From NCBI GenBank assembly GCA_029242085.1, contig JAQWUP010000031.1:1-64000 (forward strand): DNA of 64,000 nt, written 5' to 3'. Below are positions 36,804 to 45,964 of the stretch, piece by piece. A model generated the notes under the pieces. It was not told the DNA's origin. It did no database searches and saw only the letters and a list, made by a program, of their open reading frames with translations. This DNA is from Porticoccaceae bacterium. Lineage in GTDB: Bacteria; Pseudomonadota; Gammaproteobacteria; Pseudomonadales; Porticoccaceae. Numbering within the stretch: position 1 is the first letter of the stretch; every line of letters begins with the position of its first letter. A program made the translations under genes and the position numbers.

Positions 36804-37122
36804 ACTCAAACCTCGGCTTTTAAAAGCTAAGTCAAAAACGGCAGGGCTAAAAAAAGGAGGCCTTAAAACCCTCCTAAGCTTTAGGGTTAGATACCGCTCA
36901 GGTGGAATGTATCAACGGGAATCAATACTCAAAGTTTCAGCAACCAGGCCACCCGAGCATCAGCTCAAATAAGATCGTGCAAGATCATCAAACTGATACC
37001 TAAAGGTTAGTTCATAGATTGGCTCGGGCGCTGATTCATAGCAAATAAAAGTCCCTGAAAACCGTGAAAATAATCTGTAGCCCCTTAGACAGAAGGGATA
37101 TTCAATATTAAATAGAATTGTG
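36804..37122. other. Gene-free stretch between amidohydrolase and pepN ends
   Basis: 319 bases between convergent stop codons. It holds a minus-strand terminator at 36849-36875, about 250 bases past the pepN stop, so pepN mRNA would carry a long 3' untranslated tail. A minus-strand frame across 36960-37122 reads plausibly in places but has no start of its own outside pepN and matches no family I know. No RNA gene was recognised. Confidence 0.5.
36849..36875 (-). terminator. Intrinsic terminator for the pepN operon
   Basis: The arms AGGAGG (36855-36860) and CCTCCT (36870-36875) enclose a 9-base loop. On the minus strand the hairpin is followed by seven T's (A's at 36849-36855). It has no T-run in the plus direction, so it serves the minus strand only. 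Confidence 0.8.
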
Positions 37123-39756
37123 CTAGAGAGACTTGGTCGCGATTTCAAGCACATCTTTGACCAACTCAGGCTCATCAGCAATCGCCTGCAGGGCACTGCG
37201 CATCAACCCCGCATTGGGCTCGGCAAATTGCTTCCAGCGCGTCAGAGGTGTTACCAGTCTCGCCGCTACCTGTGGATTTTGATTATTAAGCGCAATCACC
37301 TGGCGCTGCAAGAACTCGTAGCCCGAACCGTCAGGGTTGTGGAAGTTAACTAGGTTGGCGCCACAAAATGCGCCAATCAAACTTCTGAGTTTATTCGGAT
37401 TACTCATCGTAAAGGCTGAGTGCTCCATCAGCCCGCGAACCCGTGCCAGCCCATCGGGCTGAGTATTTGTTGCCTGTATCTGTAACCACAGATTCATCAC
37501 CAGAGCTTCATCGCGATATTCCAACTCAAACTCACCCAGGGCCTGCTCAGCATAACTGGCCGCAGCAGGACAATTAACCAGGGCACTGAGTGCCGCTGCC
37601 TTATCGGTCATGTTATCGGCAGACTTAAACTGCTGCCAGGCCAATTCTATCCCTGCATCACCGACCAACATAAGGTAGTTTAAAGCGGCATTTTTCAGAC
37701 TGCGGCTGCCAATTTGCCGTGCATCTGGCGCGTAGGCAGGCTGGGTATTATGGCGCTGATAGATCGCCATAAATTGATCGGCCAATGAGCCGGCCAAAGC
37801 TGTGCGCACAAAGCTGCGAGCATCATGTATGGCCGTCGCATAAATCGTCTCAGCCTCTTCATGCAGCAGAGCCTCAGTCGGCAGCTGCAGCATCAGAGCG
37901 ACCATAGCAGGATCCAGTGAATGATCGGATAACAGAGCGCCGTAAGCGTCTATTAACTGACCATCAAGCACCAATGGGTGGTCCCGCAGACTATCTTGTG
38001 TAAGCTGCTGTAAAACGCCAAGGCACAATGTCTGGCTGGCATCCCAACGGTTAAATCCATCAGTATCATTGGCCATTAAATGCGCCAACTGCTCGGTGCT
38101 GTAACTGTAGTCGAGCTTTACCGGTGCTGATAAACCTCTCAGTAGTGAGGGTACAGGGGCCTGATCTATATTATTAAATACCAGAGTCTGATTAGCCTCG
38201 GTCAGCTCATACACTATCTCTGTTTCGCCATCGGCACTGAGTACCAAATCGGTCCCCTCTGACCCAACCAAGCCCAGCTTGACCGGAATAACAAAGGGAT
38301 GCTTATCACTCTGCCCTGGTGTCGCCGGACAGCTCTGCTCAAAGTCCAGCGTAAATGTCTGAGCCACGGCATTATAGGTTGAGCTTACCTTTAAAACGGG
38401 CGTGCCCGACTGCTTGTACCAGCGTCGGAACTGGGTCAAATCGCGACCACTGGCATCCTCCATGGCACGCACAAATTCTTCGATAGTAACGGCCTGACCA
38501 TCGTGTCGGTCAAAGTAGAGATCACTGCCTTTTCTAAAGGCTGCCGGACCCATTAGCGTGCGAATCATACCAACCACTTCCGAGCCCTTTTCATACACCG
38601 TCAAGGTATAGAAATTATTGATCTCCATATAGGAATCGGGCTGTACCGAATGAGACATGGGCCCCCCATCTTCGGCAAATTGATGGGTGCGCAGATAGGA
38701 GGCATCTTCAATGCGCTTTACCGTCGCCGAATTCATATCCGCAGAAAATTGTGAATCTCGATAAACCGTAAACCCTTCTTTTAGGCTCAACTGAAACCAG
38801 TCGCGACAAGTGACGCGATTGCCAGACCAGTTATGGAAATACTCATGGGCAACAATGGCCTCAACACGCTGAAATGATGCATCAGTTGTTGTATTTGGAT
38901 TGGCCAGTACCGCTGAAGTATTAAAGATATTCAGCCCTTTGTTTTCCATGGCCCCCATATTGAAATCATCAACTGCCACAATCATAAAAATATCAAGGTC
39001 GTATTCACGCCCATAGACCTGTTCATCCCAGCGCATAGAGTTTTTTAACGACAGCATGGCATGAGCACATTTATCTAAATCTTTTTCCTCAACAAAAATT
39101 TGCAGCTTTATATCGCGCCCAGACATAGTGGTAAAGCTGTCCTCCACCACTGCCAGAGTCCCTGCCACCAATGCAAAGAGGTAGGCTGGTTTTTTAAATG
39201 GATCATGCCAGCTGACGAAGTGCTTTCCACCATCGAGATCACCGAGGTCGATAGGATTGCCATTAGAGAGTAGTACCGGGTAGGTCTCTCTATCGGCAAT
39301 CACCTTCGTAATAAACTCAGACATCACATCTGGGCGATCCAAATAATAGGTGATATCACGAAAACCCTCAGCTTCACACTGAGTGCAGTACATACTGCGC
39401 GAGCGATATAGGCCCATCATAGTAGTATTTAACTGGGGCTTTATAAGCACCTCAGTGCTGACAACACAGCTATGCGGCAGGCGTTTTATCGTCAGTGAGT
39501 CAGAATCGCGACTATAGTCGTCTGCGGATAGCAGCTGGCCATCAATATGCACTGACTGCAGATCTAAACCTTCACTGCCGTGCAAAACCAATGGCCCATC
39601 TTGCTCCTCGCTATCGGGGTTTCGCGCAACGACCAAGGACGCCGTAACCCGCGTCTGATCTTCACCTAAGTCAAATACCAAATCGGTTTTTTCAATAAGA
39701 AAAGGACTTACTTTGTAGTCATTTAAATAGATTGTTTGTGGTGCTGCATCTTTCAT
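37123..39756 (-). CDS. pepN: Aminopeptidase N
   Basis: 877 aa M1 metallopeptidase. The exopeptidase motif GAMEN is at 268-272, the zinc motif HEYFH at 304-308 with Glu327 as third ligand (SLKEGFTVYRDSQF), and the catalytic Tyr region follows (VYEKGSEVVGM). The C-terminal PepN-specific helical domain is complete. It removes N-terminal residues from peptides in the cytoplasm. AAAGG lies 7 bases before the ATG. It is last in the rhomboid-yeaC-DUF2797-pepN operon, an order I recall from Pseudomonas. Confidence 0.97.
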   Translation of the reverse strand: MKDAAPQTIYLNDYKVSPFLIEKTDLVFDLGEDQTRVTASLVVARNPDSEEQDGPLVLHGSEGLDLQSVHIDGQLLSADDYSRDSDSLTIKRLPHSCVVSTEVLIKPQLNTTMMGLYRSRSMYCTQCEAEGFRDITYYLDRPDVMSEFITKVIADRETYPVLLSNGNPIDLGDLDGGKHFVSWHDPFKKPAYLFALVAGTLAVVEDSFTTMSGRDIKLQIFVEEKDLDKCAHAMLSLKNSMRWDEQVYGREYDLDIFMIVAVDDFNMGAMENKGLNIFNTSAVLANPNTTTDASFQRVEAIVAHEYFHNWSGNRVTCRDWFQLSLKEGFTVYRDSQFSADMNSATVKRIEDASYLRTHQFAEDGGPMSHSVQPDSYMEINNFYTLTVYEKGSEVVGMIRTLMGPAAFRKGSDLYFDRHDGQAVTIEEFVRAMEDASGRDLTQFRRWYKQSGTPVLKVSSTYNAVAQTFTLDFEQSCPATPGQSDKHPFVIPVKLGLVGSEGTDLVLSADGETEIVYELTEANQTLVFNNIDQAPVPSLLRGLSAPVKLDYSYSTEQLAHLMANDTDGFNRWDASQTLCLGVLQQLTQDSLRDHPLVLDGQLIDAYGALLSDHSLDPAMVALMLQLPTEALLHEEAETIYATAIHDARSFVRTALAGSLADQFMAIYQRHNTQPAYAPDARQIGSRSLKNAALNYLMLVGDAGIELAWQQFKSADNMTDKAAALSALVNCPAAASYAEQALGEFELEYRDEALVMNLWLQIQATNTQPDGLARVRGLMEHSAFTMSNPNKLRSLIGAFCGANLVNFHNPDGSGYEFLQRQVIALNNQNPQVAARLVTPLTRWKQFAEPNAGLMRSALQAIADEPELVKDVLEIATKSL

Positions 39757-39774
39757 TTAAAAACCTTTTTTACC

Positions 39775-40608
39775 CTAGGTAGAAAACTTAATATTGTAAG
39801 CCGTGAATTTGCGTATATTGATAACACCGGTATCCATAATAAGGTACTGGCCTTTTATGCCCTGTAAGACACCCTCTACCAATGGTTGCTTATCGAGATT
39901 TAAACTTTTGACCTTCTCGGGAAACTGCTCAACGGGAAATTTAATCTCAGTAATATTTTCATTATATAAACGCTGCAATGCCTGCAGGCCATGTTCCTGT
40001 TCGAGAAATTCAAGCCCCTCTTCGGACTTAGTCATCAACTCATCACGCAGCGAATGCAGGTCAACGGAGACCGAATTACCTTTTAACATTTTCTGCCAAT
40101 GGGTTTTATCCGCAACATGCTCACGTATACAGTCTTCAATCAAGCCGGCCTGATAGCGGGTCTGCACTCTAAAAATAGGCAGACCCTGGGTAGCACCCTG
40201 ATCTATCCAGCGAGTGGGCAACTGTGTGCCTCGAGTAATGCCAACTTTTACCCCGGAGGTATTGGACAGATAGACAAAGTGATCGGTAAAACAATACTTC
40301 TCACCCCATTCTGGATCGCGACAGGTGCCATGATGAAAATGGCATTTCTCCGGACTCATAATGCAGGTATCGCACTGAGGTAGTTTGCTAAAACAGGGGT
40401 AGCAATAGCCCTGACTAAAACTTTTCTTGGTCCGGCGTCCGCAGTGAATACAGTGAATATCACCGATATGCTCGATGGAAATGGTCTTACCTATCAATGC
40501 ATTCATGCCGATACGCTGATCATCTACCGGCAGCTGATAATCAACCCTGCCATCAGAATCTAAGCTGGCTTCCATTTTCGACAGATGACCTGTGGCTTCG
40601 ACTGACAT
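39775..40608 (-). CDS. DUF2797 protein (zinc ribbon plus GIY-YIG-like region)
   Basis: About 277 aa. A Cys-rich region (CIHCGRR, CYPCFSKLPQCDTC, CHFHHGTC) probably binds zinc. It is followed by YLSNTSGVKVGITRGTQLPTRW, which resembles the start of a GIY-YIG nuclease core. The DUF2797 family has no assigned function. Start choice: the ATG at 40608 overlaps the yeaC stop as TAATG; an in-frame ATG at 40620 is the alternative. It sits 18 bases before pepN in the same operon. Confidence 0.85.
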   Translation of the reverse strand: MSVEATGHLSKMEASLDSDGRVDYQLPVDDQRIGMNALIGKTISIEHIGDIHCIHCGRRTKKSFSQGYCYPCFSKLPQCDTCIMSPEKCHFHHGTCRDPEWGEKYCFTDHFVYLSNTSGVKVGITRGTQLPTRWIDQGATQGLPIFRVQTRYQAGLIEDCIREHVADKTHWQKMLKGNSVSVDLHSLRDELMTKSEEGLEFLEQEHGLQALQRLYNENITEIKFPVEQFPEKVKSLNLDKQPLVEGVLQGIKGQYLIMDTGVINIRKFTAYNIKFST

Positions 40609-40856
40609 TAGTTTTTCCATTTAATTGGCGTTGACTCTGGTACCTCTGGTGCACAGGCCGAGACTTTGGGCGGAACATAACCGGTGCGTTGCTCTGGCGG
40701 TTTGCGCTCGTCGTAAGCAATCACAGCCTGCATACACAGCTCTTTCTGGCCCTCACCAAGCACTCGCCCATCGGGCCACCTACCAATTTCTATGGCGCGC
40801 TTTAGGCTGGCGTAAACCTCCGGGGTAATACTATCGAGAAGCTGTTTTAAATCCAT
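40608..40856 (-). CDS. yeaC: YeaC-like DUF1315 protein
   Basis: 82 aa, the normal DUF1315 size, with the family sequence ITPEVYASLKRAIEIGRWPD and LCMQAVIAYDERKPPEQRTG. Function unknown; it is a small soluble protein. It lies 5 bases after the rhomboid gene and overlaps or abuts the DUF2797 gene, so it is translated from the pepN operon. AGGG sits about 9 bases before the ATG. Confidence 0.9.
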   Translation of the reverse strand: MDLKQLLDSITPEVYASLKRAIEIGRWPDGRVLGEGQKELCMQAVIAYDERKPPEQRTGYVPPKVSACAPEVPESTPIKWKN

Positions 40857-40861
40857 ACTGA

Positions 40862-41458
40862 TTACCCTTTTTTTAATCGTCTACTGAGGCCAAATATACA
40901 ACCCAGTAACATGCCGATGACAAGCCCACCCAAATGTGCGGCATTGGCCACACCTACACCTAGCAACAGATCGAGAATGCCAGTCATACAGATCAGTAAC
41001 CAACCGAGCATAAAGCCAACTATGCCAGGCGGTAATTGCAGCAGAGGATGGGGCGCTAGTTTTTGCTTGATCCAAATATAGCCGATCAGCGCATAGACCA
41101 CCCCCGACATACCACCAAAATAAATACTGCCAGACCAGACAAACTGCGCCATATTGGAAATGGCCCCACTTAGAAGGACCAGTAATATTAAATGCAGCGA
41201 ACTGGTAAGTTGCTCAATTCGACTCCCGAGCATACTCAGCCACAGGCAATTAAACACCAAATGGACTAGACCAAAGTGCAGAAATATTGGCGTGATGAGA
41301 CGCCAGTATTCCCCTGAGGCCAGACTGCCAAAAAACAGCACGTGCTGTAGCTGCGGCAAAAATGAGACAACCAGTCCACCCATTACACTCGCGATAATTA
41401 ACAGAGATACGACGGGATTTTGTCTAGCGGCTAATCGCCAGTTAAGCGGTTGCGACAT
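40862..41458 (-). CDS. Rhomboid family intramembrane serine protease
   Basis: 198 aa with six hydrophobic helices. The catalytic pair is visible as Ser118 in FGGMSGVVYALIG and His175 in ANAAHLGGLVIG. The conserved HFGLVHLVFNCLWL carries the helix-2 His and Asn. It cleaves transmembrane segments in the inner membrane; substrates are unknown. First gene of the operon with yeaC, DUF2797 and pepN, 32 bases downstream of nadK, so nadK may be included. Confidence 0.92.
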   Translation of the reverse strand: MSQPLNWRLAARQNPVVSLLIIASVMGGLVVSFLPQLQHVLFFGSLASGEYWRLITPIFLHFGLVHLVFNCLWLSMLGSRIEQLTSSLHLILLVLLSGAISNMAQFVWSGSIYFGGMSGVVYALIGYIWIKQKLAPHPLLQLPPGIVGFMLGWLLICMTGILDLLLGVGVANAAHLGGLVIGMLLGCIFGLSRRLKKG

Positions 41459-41490
41459 GGTGTTAAATCGTCCCGATTTTCAATGGTTTC

Positions 41491-42375
41491 TTATTTTACG
41501 CCGAGTCGACTTCCCCAGCCCAATTTAGACCGACAAACACCATAGAAATTATTGTCCTTGGGGTGAATAAGCTGGATATCGTTGGCATGTTTTTGGATGG
41601 TAATAACATCACCGGGTTCGGTCGTAAAGTCGTTGTGGCCATCGCAGGTTATAAGAGGATGCAGTTCATTTCTGGAACTGACACGCAGTTCAATCTGTGC
41701 ATCACCTTGCAGTGCGATAGGTCTGCTGTTCAGCGTATGTGGGTTTAACGGCACCACCACAATCGCATCCAATTCAGGGAACAATAATGGCCCACCAGCA
41801 GACAGCGCATAGGCAGTCGATCCTGTGGGCGTAGCAACAATAAGACCATCGGAGCGCTGGCTGTAGACAAATTCACCATCGACATAGAGCTCGAAGGTCA
41901 TCATGCGCACCGACATACCCGGATGCAGCACAATATCGTTGAGCGCGGTGCCAGTGCCGATCTGCTGACCATTGCGCGTAACACTGGTCTCCAGCATAAA
42001 ACGTCTGGTCTGTTTGTATTCGCCATTGAGAACCGGCATCACCCGCGCTTCGATTTCATCTGGCGATATATCGGTAAGAAAGCCCAGGCGACCGCGGTTA
42101 ATACCCAGCAGCGGTATGCCACCAGCGGCCATCTTGCGGCAGGCACTGAGCATACTGCCATCACCGCCGACAACAATACCCAGATCAATTGCGCCGGCAA
42201 ACTCCTCGATAGGCAATGTCTTGTCGACATTCCAGTCCACCAGCTTAGCGGCCTGTTCTTCATAGACAACTTCACGACCCTGCGAGACCAAAAAGGATTC
42301 TAGTTTTTGTAGCGACTCTTTGACCTCTGAAACATCAAGGCTGCCGAGTAATCCTATGCGCTGAAAATGTGACAT
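41491..42375 (-). CDS. nadK: NAD kinase
   Basis: About 294 aa, the usual length. The GGDGSML motif at 70-76 carries the catalytic Asp, and later DGLIVATPTGSTAYALSAGGP and PLNPHTLNSRPIAL complete the ATP/NAD site. It phosphorylates NAD to NADP, the substrate pool that the transhydrogenase genes of this window balance. The start is the ATG at 42375, with GGAAG about 8 bases upstream; the frame extends to a TTG at 42390. It is divergent from the shikimate-kinase-like gene. Confidence 0.96.
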   Translation of the reverse strand: MSHFQRIGLLGSLDVSEVKESLQKLESFLVSQGREVVYEEQAAKLVDWNVDKTLPIEEFAGAIDLGIVVGGDGSMLSACRKMAAGGIPLLGINRGRLGFLTDISPDEIEARVMPVLNGEYKQTRRFMLETSVTRNGQQIGTGTALNDIVLHPGMSVRMMTFELYVDGEFVYSQRSDGLIVATPTGSTAYALSAGGPLLFPELDAIVVVPLNPHTLNSRPIALQGDAQIELRVSSRNELHPLITCDGHNDFTTEPGDVITIQKHANDIQLIHPKDNNFYGVCRSKLGWGSRLGVK

Positions 42376-42468
42376 ATCATGGACTTCCAAAAATGTGGCT
42401 GCAATTATACCTGCTGTGAGATGAATTCACTCACTTTCAGGCATAATAGCTGCAGATTGTGATATTGA

Positions 42469-42488
42469 ATACCAGCCTTCACTGGTAT
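42469..42488. repeat. Inverted repeat between nadK and the kinase gene
   Basis: ATACCAG (42469-42475) and CTGGTAT (42482-42488) are perfect complements separated by 6 bases. Located 29 bases before the kinase ATG, it could be an operator or a 5' leader hairpin. No T-run follows. Confidence 0.45.
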
Positions 42489-42517
42489 AACAGCCTTGAG
42501 TTTTAAAGGAGAGAGGT

Positions 42518-43018
42518 ATGCAGGCAGCTGCTGTGGTTTTAATCGGTATGCCCGGTGCTGGAAAAAGCACCATAGGCATTCTGCTGGCAAAAGAGCTTGG
42601 CCTCGGCTTTATCGATACCGATGTCAGCATTCAGGTGCGCGAGGGCCGGACATTGCAAGATATCACTGACCAACAGGGCTACCTGACACTGCGCAGTATT
42701 GAGGAGCAGGTGCTATTAGCTGAGGATATCAGTGGTAAAGTCGTCTCTACCGGCGGCAGTGCAGTGTACTCTGACGCGGGCATGGCCCATTTAAAACAGG
42801 GTTCAACGGTGGTATTTCTCGATGTGCCCCTAGCTGAGCTAGAGCGGAGAATTTCAAACTTTAGCACCAGAGGCATTGCCCGCCGGGCAGACCAAAGTTT
42901 TGAAGATCTATTTGAAGAGCGCTCTGTACTCTATAAACGCTATGCTGATATTCGCCTTGATTGCAGCAACCTCCAGATTGAGGAGGTGCTGCAAAAAATA
43001 CGTTCTGCCTTACTTTAA
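42518..43018 (+). CDS. Shikimate kinase-like P-loop kinase
   Basis: 166 aa. The P-loop GMPGAGKST is at residues 10-18, the metal/substrate Asp pair at 33 and 35 (FIDTDVS), and a late lid-like region contains ARRADQSFEDLFEER. The glycine-rich substrate motif reads TGGSAV where canonical AroK has GGG. It would phosphorylate shikimate, but this variant branch may act on another small alcohol. AAGGAG lies 6 bases before the ATG. It converges on the aromatic aminotransferase gene with a 9-base overlap; no aroB is adjacent. Confidence 0.8.
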   Translation: MQAAAVVLIGMPGAGKSTIGILLAKELGLGFIDTDVSIQVREGRTLQDITDQQGYLTLRSIEEQVLLAEDISGKVVSTGGSAVYSDAGMAHLKQGSTVVFLDVPLAELERRISNFSTRGIARRADQSFEDLFEERSVLYKRYADIRLDCSNLQIEEVLQKIRSALL

Positions 43019-44203
43019 TACGGTATTCATTGACTCACTGATGTAGCCAATATTGCTCGAATTTATACCCGCCAGATTAACCCGCGTCGACGACACAATA
43101 TAGATACCAAATTCCTCACGCAGTCGCTCCAGCTGGGCGCTACTAATACCCAAAAATGAGAACATTCCATTCTGCTGCTCAATATGGCTAAAGTCGACAC
43201 CGGCAGAATTGCCCTGAATGCTGCTGGTCAACAGGCTGCGCATAGACTTGATACGCAGACGTACCTCTTCCAATTCAGCCTGCCAGTTAGCTCGCAATTG
43301 ATCATCTCCCAGTATCAGCGACACCAAAAGTGCACCATGGGCTGGCGGCATGGAGTAAATTTGTCGGGCGATAGACATAGCCTGACTGGCTACAATATCG
43401 ACTTGCTGAGAATTCTCGGCAATAAAGGTAATGGAACCTGTGCGCTCACGATACAGACCAAAGTTCTTAGAACAGGATGAGGCAATAACCAACTCAGGCA
43501 GTCTGTCAGCCATCATGCGCATACCGTAAGCATCTTCATTGAGACCATTGCCCAAGCCCTGATAAGCTGTATCTATAAACGGGATAAAGCCGCGTTCCAG
43601 GGCCAAGTCAGCAATCTGATCCCACTGTTCATGACTGAGGTCGGCCCCAGTTGGATTGTGGCAGCAACCATGCAACAGCACCATATCGCCTGCAGGTACC
43701 TGTCGTAATGTTTCCATCATGGCATCGCTATTGATCTCATCGGTGGCCAGGTTGTAATAGGGGTATTCTTTAATCTCAAAGCCCGCACTGCCAAGCAGTG
43801 GGATATGGTTTGGCCAGGTTGGCACACCCACCCAAAGTTTGGCATTTGGCGTCGCGCGTTGAATAACTTCCGCACCAACGCGCAGAGCACCAGAACCACC
43901 GGGCGCCTGAATGGTTTTTACTCGGCCCGAACTGAGTATGCTGTGATCAGCACCAAACAACAGTTGCAGCATGCGCGCATTATAATCTGGATCACCGGCT
44001 ATCCCCTGATAAGACTTAGTCAGCTCAAGTTCCATAAGCTTGGCTTCAGCCTCTTTTACCGAGGTCATTACTGGCGTGCGGCCGCGATCATCCTGATAAA
44101 CACCCACACCTAGATCAACTTTTTGCTCACGGCTATCGGCGCGAAATGCAGCCATTAATCCCAAAATTGGATCCATACCAACTGGCTTTAACGTTTCAAA
44201 CAT
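43010..44203 (-). CDS. tyrB: Aromatic/aspartate aminotransferase (class I)
   Basis: 397 aa, typical of AspC/TyrB. The PLP-binding Lys246 is in ASSCSKNFGLYRERTGS. LLHGCCHNPTGADLS and FIDTAYQGLGNG hold the Asn and Asp/Tyr that contact the cofactor. The opening LKPVGMDPILGL is the usual family N-terminus. It transaminates aspartate or aromatic amino acids with 2-oxoglutarate; separating AspC from TyrB is not safe by eye. AGGA lies 7 bases before the ATG. Its neighbour on the other strand is a shikimate-kinase-like gene. Confidence 0.9.
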   Translation of the reverse strand: MFETLKPVGMDPILGLMAAFRADSREQKVDLGVGVYQDDRGRTPVMTSVKEAEAKLMELELTKSYQGIAGDPDYNARMLQLLFGADHSILSSGRVKTIQAPGGSGALRVGAEVIQRATPNAKLWVGVPTWPNHIPLLGSAGFEIKEYPYYNLATDEINSDAMMETLRQVPAGDMVLLHGCCHNPTGADLSHEQWDQIADLALERGFIPFIDTAYQGLGNGLNEDAYGMRMMADRLPELVIASSCSKNFGLYRERTGSITFIAENSQQVDIVASQAMSIARQIYSMPPAHGALLVSLILGDDQLRANWQAELEEVRLRIKSMRSLLTSSIQGNSAGVDFSHIEQQNGMFSFLGISSAQLERLREEFGIYIVSSTRVNLAGINSSNIGYISESMNTVLK

Positions 44204-44261
44204 TGTTTTTTCCTATGGATAAATTTTTTCAGCGCGATTCTACTATGCTTTGGACATTTGT

Positions 44262-45035
44262 TCAGTGGTTTGCGACAAGAAAGCTGCTCACCAAGTTATT
44301 AAACGTATCTGGCTTTTCAGCATGCAGCCAATGGCCGACACCTCCAATAACCTGCAACTGCGCATTGGGAAACAGCTCTGCGATAAGGGGTCGGTGCTTT
44401 TCCTGAATATAGGCTGAGGTTTCACCTTTCAAAAATAGCGTTGGCCCCGCAAATGGGATTCCTGTGGGTGCGGCAACCAGGCTAGTGCCGTAGTTTTTCC
44501 CAATTGAATCCATATTTAGCTTGAGACGAAATTGTCCATCTGCACTGCGGGCCAAGTTTTTAAGCAGAAACGCTCTAACCATCTGATCTGGAATATGCTG
44601 ACTCATAACTTCATCCGCGACACGGCGGCTGGCCAACTGTATTCCGGACAGTGCAGCGAGTGCATCTAGAGCCGGTGCATTATTGGTCTGTGGATAATCA
44701 ACTGGCGCAATATCGGCAACCACGAGCCGCTCAACCAACTGCGGATTATTTAATGCCACTTGCATAGCAATTTTGCCACCCAGAGAATGCCCGATAAATG
44801 TCGCGCTGGCCAGGTCGAGATCACTGATTAATTCGACAATATCTGCCGCCATCACCACCAGATCCATATCGTCTTCATGGGGTGAATCGCCATGATTGCG
44901 CAAGTCTACGCTGATAACGCGATAGCTCTGCGCCAACAGCTTGGCCAGATTGCCTAGATTACTGAGAGAGCCAAACATACCGTGCATCAGCACCACTGCT
45001 GCACCAAGTCCCTGTTCGGTATAGTTTAATTTCAT
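44262..45035 (-). CDS. Alpha/beta hydrolase, YbfF-type esterase
   Basis: 257 aa. The nucleophile elbow FIGHSLGGKIAMQ has Ser84. The oxyanion segment LMHGMFGSLSNLGNL and SVDLRNHGDSPH are typical of YbfF, and the catalytic His is in GGVGHWLHAEKP near the C-terminus. YbfF hydrolyses acyl esters including acyl-CoA thioesters in vitro; the true substrate is unknown. It lies 7 bases after the SDR gene, so the two are one operon. Confidence 0.9.
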   Translation of the reverse strand: MKLNYTEQGLGAAVVLMHGMFGSLSNLGNLAKLLAQSYRVISVDLRNHGDSPHEDDMDLVVMAADIVELISDLDLASATFIGHSLGGKIAMQVALNNPQLVERLVVADIAPVDYPQTNNAPALDALAALSGIQLASRRVADEVMSQHIPDQMVRAFLLKNLARSADGQFRLKLNMDSIGKNYGTSLVAAPTGIPFAGPTLFLKGETSAYIQEKHRPLIAELFPNAQLQVIGGVGHWLHAEKPDTFNNLVSSFLVANH

Positions 45036-45042
45036 CGGCTGT

Positions 45043-45879
45043 TTAAGACGCTTCTTCCAGACTCTGACGATTGCGGTATTTTTCTTTGTTTTTACGGCCC
45101 TGCTGATAGAGCTTGGGACGCAAACGACGACGCAAGTTGGGGAAAAGGTAGCTCAAAGTCGTCAGCTTACCACTGGCTGCCGGCAGCGAGATTTCGACTT
45201 CCTCGCCAGACGCAATACTGATCACTGCATCTGCGACCTGCGCAGCCGAACTCATCGGCTGAGAGAAAACAATATCTTCGACCTGATCGATCTCGTCCAT
45301 AATAAAGCCGGTGTCGACCGGGCCAGGAGAAACCACCCCTACGTTGATACCAGCGTCTTTTAGTTCGTCAGCCAGTGCATAACTAAAGGCACGCAGTCCC
45401 GCCTTGGTACCAGAATAGGTTGCAGCACCCTGCAATGGCGCGCGGCCAGCCAATGACCCAATATTCACAATGGCGCCAGAACCGGCGCGACGCAAAAAGG
45501 GAATAGCCGCACAGGACAGCACCATGGGAGCGCGCAAGTTAATATCGACCATAGCGGCAACATCGCCGGGATCAACTGTTTCCAGATCGCCCCTGGCATG
45601 CATTCCAGCATTGTTTACAACGACGTGAACAGCACCAAATTTGGTCTCAGCCTTTTTGAGTAATTTCAGGCACTGAGCTGTATCTGCAACATCCATCGCA
45701 CTGGTCATTACCTCGCAGATTGGACGCAACTCTTTAGCGATGGCATTGAGTCCTGCACGCCCACGGGCGCAAAGCACCAATTTGGCATTTTGCGCGGCAA
45801 AAGCTCGAGCACAGGCTGCCCCTACTCCAGCTGAAGCGCCTGTGATAATTACGGTCTTACCGGCAAAAGTGCTGCTCAT
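45043..45879 (-). CDS. Short-chain dehydrogenase/reductase
   Basis: About 278 aa. The NAD(P)-binding motif TGASAGVGAACARAF, the structural NNAGMHARGDL, the active-site Ser in IGSLAGRAP and the catalytic YSGTKAG (Tyr and Lys) are all present. A basic C-terminal tail (LYQQGRKNKEKYRNRQS) resembles membrane-associated SDRs. The substrate is unknown. The start is the ATG at 45879, with AGGA 9 bases upstream; a TTG two codons earlier opens the frame. It is co-transcribed with the esterase gene. Confidence 0.92.
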   Translation of the reverse strand: MSSTFAGKTVIITGASAGVGAACARAFAAQNAKLVLCARGRAGLNAIAKELRPICEVMTSAMDVADTAQCLKLLKKAETKFGAVHVVVNNAGMHARGDLETVDPGDVAAMVDINLRAPMVLSCAAIPFLRRAGSGAIVNIGSLAGRAPLQGAATYSGTKAGLRAFSYALADELKDAGINVGVVSPGPVDTGFIMDEIDQVEDIVFSQPMSSAAQVADAVISIASGEEVEISLPAASGKLTTLSYLFPNLRRRLRPKLYQQGRKNKEKYRNRQSLEEAS

Positions 45880-45964
45880 TTTCAAATTCCTGTTATTTGT
45901 TGGCGAATTTTAGGGGCACGATTATACGTAATTACGTAAATGTCCCAACTCTTTTTAGGCTAAA

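Noticed and set aside
36960-37196. Possible small gene at the 3' end of pepN
   Set aside because: Its only start lies inside pepN in another frame, no ribosome site is seen and no family is recognised; retained only as a note on the gene-free stretch.
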